This document shows, in pieces, positions 1 through 6,168 of a DNA stretch of 6,614 nt (position 1 is its first letter; each line of letters opens with the position of its first letter). The translations under genes were made by a program, and so were the position numbers. Below the pieces are notes generated by a model. The model was not told where the DNA came from. It saw nothing but the letters and a program-made list of their open reading frames with translations, and ran no database searches. Source of the stretch: an uncultured archaeon (GTDB lineage Archaea; Thermoproteota; Nitrososphaeria; Nitrososphaerales; CALBXV01); assembly GCA_937890045.1 (NCBI GenBank), contig CALBXV010000300.1:1-6614 (forward strand), given 5' to 3'.

Positions 1-5
1 CTATT

Positions 6-824
6 TCAGTCATTAGTTATTACAGTCCCCTCATTTTCTTTTAATATTGATGATATAGGATTTCTTATATCACCTGAAGAAATAATTACTTCTTTAACAC
101 CCATTTCTAATGATTCTATTGAAGCTAAAAGTTTCTTCTCCATTCCATGACCCACCGTTTTTTTTAATTCTTTTGCTTCACTTAAATTTAATTTTTTAAT
201 CACTTTACCATTTTCTAGCACTCCTCTCACATCAGTTAAGAAAATTACTTTATCTGCTTTTATTCCACCACCTATATATGCGGCTGCCCTATCTCCATCT
301 ACGTTTAAAAGATCATATTCTTCGCTTAGCGCGATAGGTGAAATTACAGGCGTATAATTATTAGTTAAAATGATGTCTAATAGCTGATTATTTATCTCTG
401 TTATTTTTCCTGTATATCCCCCTTCAATAATCTTCTTTCTGTTATCTTTTGTTTTTATTATTAATTTCTTTTTTCTTGTAGCGGAAATTAATTTTCCGTC
501 AATACCAGAAATTCCCACTGCATTTACATCAAATTTTTGTAATGTCTTTGTAATTTCTTTATTTATTTTTCCAGACATTACCATTGTAAATATCTCTACA
601 GTTTCTTTATCTGTATATCTACTTCTTACTCCGCTTGGAGAAATTATAAATTTCTGTTCTTTGCCCATTTGTTCAGCAATGTTTGTAACTGTTTTTCCTC
701 CTCCGTGTACTATTATGATATTCTCTGATTTAGTTAAAGTCTTTATATCTGTAATTAATGTATTATTGACGCCATCAGTTAATATACTACCGCCTATTTT
801 TATTACTATTTTCAATAATATCAC
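6..824 (-). CDS. lysZ: [LysW]-aminoadipate/[LysW]-glutamate kinase (ArgB/LysZ, amino-acid kinase family)
   Basis: Cytosolic ATP-dependent kinase that phosphorylates the side-chain carboxylate of 2-aminoadipate or glutamate held on the carrier LysW, or of N-acetylglutamate in classical ArgB. Seen: KIGGS at residues 9-13 and HGGG at 40-43 for nucleotide and phosphate binding, the substrate-loop stretch GVRSRYTDKETVEIF at 65-79, NVDGDRAA at 174-181 and LTDVRGV at 196-202. At about 270 residues it is full length. It is the last gene of the argG-lysX-lysY-lysZ series and overlaps lysY by 4 bp. The start is ambiguous: GTG at 822-824 gives an N-terminal MILLKIVIKIGG, while TTG at 813-815 gives MKIVIKIGG, the more usual family start, with GTGAT just upstream. 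The LysW-linked substrate is inferred from the adjacent lysX; the choice between lysine and arginine cannot be settled here. Confidence 0.93.
   Translation of the reverse strand: MILLKIVIKIGGSILTDGVNNTLITDIKTLTKSENIIIVHGGGKTVTNIAEQMGKEQKFIISPSGVRSRYTDKETVEIFTMVMSGKINKEITKTLQKFDVNAVGISGIDGKLISATRKKKLIIKTKDNRKKIIEGGYTGKITEINNQLLDIILTNNYTPVISPIALSEEYDLLNVDGDRAAAYIGGGIKADKVIFLTDVRGVLENGKVIKKLNLSEAKELKKTVGHGMEKKLLASIESLEMGVKEVIISSGDIRNPISSILKENEGTVITND
820..824 (-). promoter_or_regulatory. SD-like GTGAT over the lysY stop, possibly serving lysZ
   Basis: On the minus strand, GTGAT covers the lysY stop codon and lies 4 nt before the TTG at 813-815. It matches part of GGTGATC, the complement of the archaeal 16S rRNA 3' end. 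If it is a ribosome binding site it favours the TTG start of lysZ. The GTG at 822-824 lies inside the same five bases and would instead be a GTGA stop-start overlap. Confidence 0.4.
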
Positions 825-1870
825 ACAGGATGAAGACCTGGAAATTCTAAAGCTGTTTCTTCTTTAAATCCCATAGCTATGTTCATACATTGAACTCCAT
901 TACCTGCAGCTCCTTTCATTAAATTATCTGTGGCTGAGAGTAATACTATTCTGTTTACATTATTATCTTTTTCAAATCCAATATCACAGTAATTTGATCC
1001 AGATAATATCTTAGGATCAGGAAATTTATGTATACTCCTTTTATCTCTTATTAATCTTATAAATGGCTCATTTTCATAAAATGTTTTATAAATTTTCCAT
1101 ATGTCTGAAGTTGAAATTACGTTTTTTGAAAATGTATGTATTGTACATAATATTCCTCTAACCATATTAACTCCATGTGGACTCATTGAAATTTTAATTT
1201 GATTATCTGATAATATAGATAATTCCTGTTCGATCTCTCCAATATGTCTATGACCAACTGGTTTATATGGTCTCACTACTCCATATCTTTCAGGATAATG
1301 TGTGGCAGTTGATGGTTTTACACCTCCACCCGAAGCTCCTATTTTTGAATCTATAATTATGTTATTTTTTTCTATAATTTTATTTTTAATTAATGGGGCT
1401 AATGCTAATATCGATGTTAATGCCATACATCCTGGTATAGCAATTAATTTAGAACCTACTAATTCACTTCTATGAAGTTCAGGTAAACCATATGTAAATT
1501 TATCTAATAATTCTGGATTTGGATGATTATAATTATACCATTTTATATAATCTTCAGGATTCTTTAAACGAAAATCTGCTGCCATATCTATTATCGTTAT
1601 TCCCATTTCAATTAATTTTGGAATTATCTTGACTGATGAACCATGTGGAACTGCAGTAAATATAATATCACATTTTCCGTTTATATTTTCATCATGTGAT
1701 GTAAACTTAATGTTTGTTGTACCTCTTAGATTCGGATGAACTCTGTAAACATATTCATCTTTGTATTGTTCAGATGTAGCTACTACAATTTCAATTTCTG
1801 GATGATATGATAATATTCTTAATAATTCTCCACCTACATATCCTGAAGCGCCTATTATACCTACTTTCAT
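821..1870 (-). CDS. lysY: [LysW]-aminoadipate/[LysW]-glutamyl phosphate reductase (ArgC/LysY)
   Basis: NADPH-dependent reductase that turns the carrier-bound acyl phosphate made by LysZ into the semialdehyde; it is homologous to N-acetyl-glutamyl-phosphate reductase. Seen: Rossmann motif GASGYVGGELLR at residues 7-18, the AADFR segment at 97-101, the catalytic cysteine in PGCMALT (Cys148), the catalytic-histidine region VGHRHIGEIEQEL at 205-217, and the C-terminal DNLMKGAAGNGVQ at 315-327 that helps bind the nicotinamide. The 349-residue length is typical of the family. ATG at 1868-1870 places the first strand MKVGIIGASG correctly. The gene follows lysX after 12 bp and overlaps lysZ by 4 bp, so translation is probably coupled. 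All key residues are present, so it should be active. Confidence 0.95.
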   Translation of the reverse strand: MKVGIIGASGYVGGELLRILSYHPEIEIVVATSEQYKDEYVYRVHPNLRGTTNIKFTSHDENINGKCDIIFTAVPHGSSVKIIPKLIEMGITIIDMAADFRLKNPEDYIKWYNYNHPNPELLDKFTYGLPELHRSELVGSKLIAIPGCMALTSILALAPLIKNKIIEKNNIIIDSKIGASGGGVKPSTATHYPERYGVVRPYKPVGHRHIGEIEQELSILSDNQIKISMSPHGVNMVRGILCTIHTFSKNVISTSDIWKIYKTFYENEPFIRLIRDKRSIHKFPDPKILSGSNYCDIGFEKDNNVNRIVLLSATDNLMKGAAGNGVQCMNIAMGFKEETALEFPGLHPV

Positions 1871-1876
1871 CTATAT

Positions 1877-1881
1877 CTCAC
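1877..1881 (-). promoter_or_regulatory. Probable ribosome binding site of lysY (GTGAG)
   Basis: On the minus strand, GTGAG ends 6 nt before the lysY ATG, the same spacing as the clearer GGTGAT site of lysX. The match to the anti-SD complement GGTGATC is only GTGA, so this is a weak site. It overlaps the lysX stop region, as expected for an internal operon gene. Confidence 0.45.
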
Positions 1882-1882
1882 A

Positions 1883-2740
1883 CTATTTACTTGTTATATA
1901 CTCTATTATTATTTTTCCTATATCAATATCACTGATAGTTGAAGCTCCTTTAAATTCTACTGTTCCATTAATTTCATTAATTACTAATCCATTACCTGAA
2001 TCCATTATGTCAACGCCTAGTATTCCTCCACCAACTGATTTTGAAGCTAAAGTTACTAATTTATTTAATTCTGGAGTAATTTCATATTTACTTACAGTAG
2101 CACCTTTTGCTACATTAGCTCTCCATTCTCCTTTAACAGGTTTTCTTGATATTGCTGTTATTATTTTATTATCTACTACTATACATCTTATATCTTCTCC
2201 AGAACATTTTATCATTTCTTGATTGTAATGTATATTGTTAATTGGATTATTCATTATTTCTTTCATTTCAAAAATTGCATTAGCTGTTTGTTTATCTTTT
2301 AATATTGTTACCATTCTTCCCCAACTTCCAATTAACGGTTTATTTATTGCTGGATATCCTAATTCTTCTAATGCACTTAAAGATGATTTAGTAGTGAATG
2401 TTATACTAGTTTTAGGAATTGGTAAATTATTTTCAATTAATTTTAATGTTGTTAATAATTTATTACCACAAGTGTTTATTGTATCAAATTTGTTAACTAC
2501 TGTTATTCCTTTAGTCTCTAAGAAAGCTGTAATATGTAATCCCCTGTAAAAACCTAAACATCTCTGTAGTACTACTTCCCCATATATTTCCTGTAATTCT
2601 TCTTTACTAGTATCTGTTTTAAAATTAATCTCTTTTGCGTCTATTAATTGAATATCTAACTTTCTATTCATAGCTTCTTGATATATTTTTTTTTCTTCCC
2701 ATCTTATCTGATCGTAAATTATTGATATTTTTTTACTCAT
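1883..2740 (-). CDS. lysX: LysW carrier-protein ligase (LysX/ArgX, RimK-like ATP-grasp)
   Basis: ATP-grasp ligase that joins the amino group of 2-aminoadipate (LysX, lysine route) or glutamate (ArgX, ornithine/arginine route) to the C-terminal glutamate of the carrier LysW. Seen: an N-terminal pre-ATP-grasp domain to about residue 90, the linker NKLLTTLKLIENNLPIPKT at 93-111, the ATP-binding KPLIGSWGRMV at 134-144, the SRKPVKGEWRANVAKGA stretch at 198-214, and the metal-binding end GVDIM with VINEINGTVEFKG at 253-265. The length of 285 residues is normal. ATG at 2738-2740 is backed by a good GGTGAT site. It sits between argG and lysY, which favours at least an arginine role. No lysW precedes it, although LysW is its obligate partner. 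Whether it uses glutamate, aminoadipate or both cannot be decided from motifs alone. Confidence 0.93.
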   Translation of the reverse strand: MSKKISIIYDQIRWEEKKIYQEAMNRKLDIQLIDAKEINFKTDTSKEELQEIYGEVVLQRCLGFYRGLHITAFLETKGITVVNKFDTINTCGNKLLTTLKLIENNLPIPKTSITFTTKSSLSALEELGYPAINKPLIGSWGRMVTILKDKQTANAIFEMKEIMNNPINNIHYNQEMIKCSGEDIRCIVVDNKIITAISRKPVKGEWRANVAKGATVSKYEITPELNKLVTLASKSVGGGILGVDIMDSGNGLVINEINGTVEFKGASTISDIDIGKIIIEYITSK

Positions 2741-2746
2741 CTATTA

Positions 2747-2752
2747 ATCACC
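2747..2752 (-). promoter_or_regulatory. Ribosome binding site of lysX (GGTGAT)
   Basis: On the minus strand, GGTGAT lies 6 nt before the lysX ATG and matches the anti-SD complement GGTGATC. It is the best ribosome binding site in the window. It supports the chosen start and marks lysX as an internal gene translated from the argG transcript. Confidence 0.75.
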
Positions 2753-2779
2753 TGTTTATTACCTTTTTTTAAATTATTA

Positions 2780-3970
2780 TTACGGTTGATCTTTTGGATT
2801 TTGATTTTGTAAAGACGCTAATCCCCATATTTTTATGAATCCATTTGCGTCTGTTTGATCAAATTTTGATTCCTGATTATAACTAGCCATGTTTGAATTA
2901 TATCTTGAAAACTTTGAAGTTCGATTTATTACTTTGATATTTCCTTTATGTAATTTAATTCTAATCGTTCCTGAAACATTTTTCTGTGTATTAAATATAA
3001 ACTTCTCTAAATCTAATCGTAAATCATCTATCCATAAGCCAGAATATACTAACCAAGACCATTTCTCAGTTATAATATTTTTAAATAATGTTTGTTCTCT
3101 TGTTAAAACTAAGTTTTCTAGATCTCGATGTGCTGTTATTAAACAAATTGCTGCAGGACATTCATAAATTTCTCTTGTTTTAATTCCCATTATTCTGTCT
3201 TCTATGTGGTCAATAAATCCTACTCCGTTTAATCCAACTATTCTGTTTAATTCTTTTATCAATTCTACAGAAGACATTTTAGTTTTATTTATAGAAATTG
3301 GTACTCCATTTTGAAATTCAATATCTAAATAAGTTGCTTTATCTGGAGTTTTATTTATAGGATGTATCCAATTATAGATATCATCTCCAGCTTCAGTTTC
3401 TAGATTAGATAGTTTCCCTCCTTCTACACATCTTCCCCAAATATTTTCATCTATGCTGTATTCTGTTGTTTTTGTTTCTATTGGTATTCCATGGTCTTTT
3501 GCATATTTTTCTTCAACATCTCTTGATAAATTCCATTCTCTTACTGGTGCTAATATTTCTAATTTAGGATTCAAGTATTTTATTGTAGTGTCAAATCTTA
3601 CCTGATCATTTCCTTTTCCTGTACACCCATGAGAAACAATTTTTGCATTTTCTTTGTTAGCAATTTCCACTAATTTTTCAGCAATTAAAGGTCTTGATAA
3701 AGCAGTTCCTAATGGATATTGATTTTGATAAAGACCATTAGCCATTATTGATTTAAAAATATAATTTTCAACAAATTCTTCTTTAGCGTCTATGAAATAA
3801 TGTTTTTTCGCTCCAATAGATTTTGATATTCTTTCTACCTTCTCAAAATCATCATTTTGTCCAACATCTAGTGTTACTGTAATTACTTCGACGTCATATT
3901 TTTCTTGTAAAAACTTAACACATACTGATGTGTCTAGTCCTCCTGAATATGCTAACACTACTTTCTTCAT
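2780..3970 (-). CDS. argG: Argininosuccinate synthase
   Basis: Joins citrulline and aspartate, with ATP cleaved to AMP and pyrophosphate, to make argininosuccinate, the penultimate step of arginine synthesis. Seen: the N-type pyrophosphatase P-loop AYSGGLDTS at residues 7-15, YPLGTALSRP at 85-94, SHGCTGKGNDQVRF at 113-126, YSIDENIWGR at 171-180, and the synthetase-domain block GVGFIDHIEDRIMG at 249-262 followed by a TREIYECPAA stretch. The C-terminal SYNQESKFDQTDANGF at 363-378 is also typical. At 396 residues it is full length and intact; the last residues (about 386-396, polar NQNPKDQP) look like a disordered tail. It is the first gene of the operon. A TATA element about 30 bp upstream of the ATG would give a transcript with almost no leader. 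The pairing with lysX, lysY and lysZ points to arginine formation through LysW-bound intermediates. Confidence 0.97.
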   Translation of the reverse strand: MKKVVLAYSGGLDTSVCVKFLQEKYDVEVITVTLDVGQNDDFEKVERISKSIGAKKHYFIDAKEEFVENYIFKSIMANGLYQNQYPLGTALSRPLIAEKLVEIANKENAKIVSHGCTGKGNDQVRFDTTIKYLNPKLEILAPVREWNLSRDVEEKYAKDHGIPIETKTTEYSIDENIWGRCVEGGKLSNLETEAGDDIYNWIHPINKTPDKATYLDIEFQNGVPISINKTKMSSVELIKELNRIVGLNGVGFIDHIEDRIMGIKTREIYECPAAICLITAHRDLENLVLTREQTLFKNIITEKWSWLVYSGLWIDDLRLDLEKFIFNTQKNVSGTIRIKLHKGNIKVINRTSKFSRYNSNMASYNQESKFDQTDANGFIKIWGLASLQNQNPKDQP

Positions 3971-3990
3971 AGAATTTATATCATTGCTAA

Positions 3991-4004
3991 GAAAGGTTTA
4001 TATA
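3991..4004 (+). promoter_or_regulatory. BRE and TATA box of the divergent ACT-domain gene
   Basis: GAAAGG followed by TTTATATA is a textbook archaeal BRE/TATA pair. The box (3997-4004) lies at -32 to -25 relative to the ATG at 4029, so the predicted transcript starts at or one to two bases before the start codon. There is no Shine-Dalgarno site, as expected for leaderless translation. It overlaps the argG TATA element completely, so TBP binding orientation or a bound regulator could switch between the two directions. Confidence 0.7.
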
Positions 4005-4009
4005 TTTTT
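3997..4009 (-). promoter_or_regulatory. TATA box and BRE of the argG operon promoter
   Basis: Read on the minus strand this is CAAAAATATATAAA less its first base: an A-rich BRE-like stretch followed by ATATATAAA. The box centre is roughly 30 bp before the argG ATG, so transcription should begin within a few bases of the start codon. No Shine-Dalgarno site lies before argG, which agrees with a near-leaderless mRNA. The same bases serve the divergent gene on the plus strand. Confidence 0.65.
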
Positions 4010-4028
4010 GTACTCTTTTTAGCTAAAA

Positions 4029-4730
4029 ATGACCACTAATGTACCAAATTTAGTCAAACCATCTATTATTAAAAGTGTAAAAATGTTAATTGAATCTGAC
4101 TTCTCTATTCAAGATGCATTATCTAGGGGTTATGGTAATTCAAGTGAAATTGCTCGAATATTAAAACCATCCATAGATAATATGATGAAAAAAAATATTA
4201 AACTTGATTCAATTATAACTTCTGTTAAACGAACTAAATTTAATTACAATGTTTATTCTGATTCAGTAACTCGAATAATTGCTAATAGCACTATTAGTGT
4301 TAAAACTGATGTAATCAAATTATCACTTAAAAGATCTAGTGTAACATTAAACATTGTAAGTAGATTAATTTCTAAATATCAGGAAGATTTTCTTCAAGTT
4401 TCAGAAAGTTTATCTGCTCTCACCCTTATCTTTGATTCTAATATCTTATCAATAGTGAGAAAAAATTTCTCGAAATCTGATATCTTAGAAGAAGAATTAA
4501 ATCTAGCCGCTATCATAATTCATAGTTCTAAACAAATAATTAAAACTCCTGGATGTACTATTTTGTTTTATACTCAACTTTTAAGAAGGGGAATAAATAT
4601 AGAAGATACTACTAGTTGTTTTACTGATACAATCTTAGTTGTTTATATGGATAAAGTTGGTAATGCTTTTATGGCTCTCACTGAATTAATTTCGTTATAT
4701 AGAAAAAAATTGTTGTCTTCTAATCAATAA
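4029..4730 (+). CDS. Putative ACT-domain regulatory protein (archaeal, function unknown)
   Basis: I recognise this only as an archaeal, thaumarchaeal-looking protein with ACT-like character; no function is established. Residues about 12-68 are predicted helical and include DALSRGYGNSSEIARILKP (29-47), which could form a small helix-turn-helix. Residues about 85-148 alternate strand and helix and end with the LTLIFD strand. Residues about 158-225 (LAAIIIHSS, then KTPGCTILFYTQLLRRGIN, then DTILVVYMDKVGNAFMALTELI) read like the second ACT domain of aspartate kinases: a TPG turn before the first helix, a GINIED turn, and a TILVV strand. No kinase domain, signal peptide or membrane segment is present. 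It is divergent from argG with a shared TATA element and overlaps mvaD tail to tail by 11 bp. Inference: an amino-acid sensor controlling the neighbouring biosynthetic genes. A purely allosteric partner protein is the alternative. Confidence 0.75.
   Translation: MTTNVPNLVKPSIIKSVKMLIESDFSIQDALSRGYGNSSEIARILKPSIDNMMKKNIKLDSIITSVKRTKFNYNVYSDSVTRIIANSTISVKTDVIKLSLKRSSVTLNIVSRLISKYQEDFLQVSESLSALTLIFDSNILSIVRKNFSKSDILEEELNLAAIIIHSSKQIIKTPGCTILFYTQLLRRGINIEDTTSCFTDTILVVYMDKVGNAFMALTELISLYRKKLLSSNQ
4703..4709 (-). terminator. T-run after mvaD (minus strand)
   Basis: On the minus strand, seven T's lie within 20 bases past the mvaD stop codon, inside the end of the convergent ACT gene. Archaeal termination often needs only a U-rich stretch at the transcript end. 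In DNA this rich in AT such runs are common, so the call is tentative. Confidence 0.35.
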
Positions 4731-5688
4731 TTTTTACTTCTTCTCCAACTTTTGATTTTATTACTGGTAAAGACATTTTTTTTATTCTAGATTCTATTTC
4801 TTCACTATATTCATGGTATGTGTCAATAAATACACTAGGTCCAGTTTGCATAGAAAAGTATGCTGGTATTCTTTCTTCTCTTAATTTCTGAACTTCTTTT
4901 ATTACCTTTATACTCTCTGGTGTAAATAATACATGCCTATTCTTACCAGTCATTGTTATACTATGTAATTCTAAGCTATCTAGTTCTGATAATTTACCAA
5001 CTTTATTTAGATCGCCATTTTTTATTGCGTTCTCCATGTCTTTAATTCTTTCATTAATATTTTCTATTCTGGTATTGAAAAACGATGATGTTAAAACTTC
5101 TTTATGTGCGCGTTCTGTAATATATTTAGTATATAATGGTATGATTATTATTGATATATCTAAATTTTTTCTCTTTGCAATTTTATAAGCGTAAGAATCT
5201 TCATCAGTTGTACCACTATTCCATCTTGAATATTCTCCTGTTACACTTCTACATGCAGATCCTGCTAAACGTCTTGCTATAGTAGAAATTAGTTTTAGAT
5301 CCCAACCAAATTCTTTATCTAATCTTGCTGCTTTGAATGCAGCTGCTGCCAAAGCCGCGCCACCTGAAGATGATGATCCTAGTCCTTTAGCGTTAAACTG
5401 ACTAATATTATCTATAGATTCTATCTTTGCATGTAAATTAACTCCAGATAATTTTCTTACGATATTTAAAACTTCTATTGCTCTTTGTTTCGCTAATCCA
5501 TAGATTTCTTTTTTGTTTATGTTTATTCTATCTTGTTTATAATCTCCAAATTCTACTGTTGTTTTTGTCCAGAGTTTATCTACATTTACTGATATACTAT
5601 CATGAAAGGGTATACGTAATTTTTCATTTTTTAATCCATGATATTTTATTAATCCTTGCATTGGGTGTGCTATCGCTGTTGCCTTCAT
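4720..5688 (-). CDS. mvaD: Phosphomevalonate/diphosphomevalonate decarboxylase-like GHMP protein
   Basis: GHMP-superfamily enzyme of the archaeal mevalonate pathway, which supplies isopentenyl units for ether lipids. The N-terminal KATAIAHPMQGLIKYHGLKN and the FHDSIS motif resemble the haloarchaeal phosphomevalonate decarboxylase more than bacterial or eukaryotic MvaD, where KYWGK is usual. Seen: KYHG at residues 15-18 (conserved Lys15), the ATP-binding loop GLGSSSSGGAALA at 102-114, RRLAGSACRSV at 139-149 (conserved Arg147), GTTDEDSYA at 159-167 and DSLELHSITMTG at 237-248. At 322 residues it is full length. Oddly, YFSMQTGPSVFIDT at 277-290 has Gln281 where decarboxylases of this family carry the catalytic Asp of the DAGPN/DTGAS motif. 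It may therefore be a decarboxylase with a changed mechanism, or only a 3-kinase as in Thermoplasma. It lies 27 bp after the DUF371 gene. ATG at 5686-5688 fits the family start. Confidence 0.85.
   Translation of the reverse strand: MKATAIAHPMQGLIKYHGLKNEKLRIPFHDSISVNVDKLWTKTTVEFGDYKQDRININKKEIYGLAKQRAIEVLNIVRKLSGVNLHAKIESIDNISQFNAKGLGSSSSGGAALAAAAFKAARLDKEFGWDLKLISTIARRLAGSACRSVTGEYSRWNSGTTDEDSYAYKIAKRKNLDISIIIIPLYTKYITERAHKEVLTSSFFNTRIENINERIKDMENAIKNGDLNKVGKLSELDSLELHSITMTGKNRHVLFTPESIKVIKEVQKLREERIPAYFSMQTGPSVFIDTYHEYSEEIESRIKKMSLPVIKSKVGEEVKIID
4774..4785 (+). terminator. T-run after the ACT-domain gene (plus strand)
   Basis: An eight-T run at 4776-4783 follows the ACT gene stop by about 45 bp and lies within the 3' end of mvaD. 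A shorter T5 directly follows the stop at 4731-4735. Both could act as U-rich archaeal terminators; no hairpin is seen. Confidence 0.3.
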
Positions 5689-5712
5689 TATATATACTTA
5701 TAAAATAGTTAA

Positions 5713-5720
5713 TAATTAAT
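5713..5720 (-). promoter_or_regulatory. Possible weak TATA box for mvaD
   Basis: On the minus strand ATTAATTA, preceded by an A-rich stretch, spans -32 to -25 relative to the mvaD ATG, the same spacing as the clear promoter at 3997-4004. mvaD has no Shine-Dalgarno site, unlike the internal genes lysX and lysY, so a leaderless promoter of its own over the DUF371 stop codon is possible. The sequence match is poor, and read-through from the DUF371 gene is equally likely. Confidence 0.25.
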
Positions 5721-6147
5721 TTTTCCAAGCTGTTATGATTAATATGCCTTCTACATCATTATTTTTTAATAAATTAATCATTTCTCTTGGTATATCTATA
5801 GAAGATTTGTTACATTTTATAGCTAATGTTCTTGGGCATATGTATTCACTTTTCCTTATTACTATATCATCTACATTCGCTAAACTTAATTCAGAAGACC
5901 CTTCACCAAGTATAGTGAATTTATGTTCCTGAACTATTATCTCAATTTTTATTATAGAATTCTTATTTCTAATTATGTTTTTTAATTCTTTTTTAATTCC
6001 ATGACATCCTTTATCTGATTTAATTCCTACTATGCAATGACCATTTTTAGTTAAAAATTGGTCTCTAGTTATCTCAATAGTTGTAGAATGTTTCGCTGAA
6101 ATTAATTTATGCCCATGAAAATATATTTTTTCTTGTATTGAGTTCAA
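5716..6147 (-). CDS. DUF371 family protein
   Basis: Member of an archaea-only family of unknown function, small and cytosolic, usually about 130-150 residues; this one has 143. Family hallmarks seen: FHGHKLISAKHSTTIEIT at residues 10-27 (family pattern GHxNVxAxHxTTxExT), GHCIVGIKSDKG at 36-47, a short strand region GEGSSELSL at 82-90, and IVIRKSEYICPRTLAIKC at 95-112 followed by an amphipathic helix around DIPREMINLL. No signal peptide or membrane helix is seen. The start is TTG at 6145-6147: the codon directly upstream is TAA and no other start codon occurs before the first conserved motif. The gene is divergent from psmA across 120 bp and followed after 27 bp by mvaD. That position does not by itself reveal a function. 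Confidence 0.85.
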   Translation of the reverse strand: MNSIQEKIYFHGHKLISAKHSTTIEITRDQFLTKNGHCIVGIKSDKGCHGIKKELKNIIRNKNSIIKIEIIVQEHKFTILGEGSSELSLANVDDIVIRKSEYICPRTLAIKCNKSSIDIPREMINLLKNNDVEGILIITAWKN

Positions 6148-6168
6148 TTACTTATATCTTTTATTGAC

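Noticed and set aside
661..867. Plus-strand open frame of 68 codons across the lysZ/lysY junction
   Set aside because: Antisense to two well-supported genes, with no start signals or family match.
2007..2222. Plus-strand open frame of 71 codons opposite lysX
   Set aside because: Antisense shadow of the conserved C-terminal half of lysX, with no promoter or family resemblance.
2235..2549. Plus-strand open frame of 104 codons opposite lysX, with hydrophobic content
   Set aside because: It lies wholly antisense to a conserved ATP-grasp gene; the hydrophobic pattern comes from reverse reading of AT-rich codons, and it has no recognisable motif.
2889..3167. Plus-strand open frame of 92 codons opposite argG
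   Set aside because: It covers the conserved synthetase domain of argG on the other strand, and its sequence has no domain features.
5698..5705. TTTTATAA on the minus strand as a TATA box for mvaD
   Set aside because: It would place transcription start about 13 bp inside the gene and remove the conserved N-terminal strand before KYHG.
5478..5708. Plus-strand hydrophobic open frame resembling a small membrane protein
   Set aside because: Antisense to the 5' part of mvaD; Phe, Leu and Ile richness is expected from reverse reading of Lys- and Asn-rich codons.
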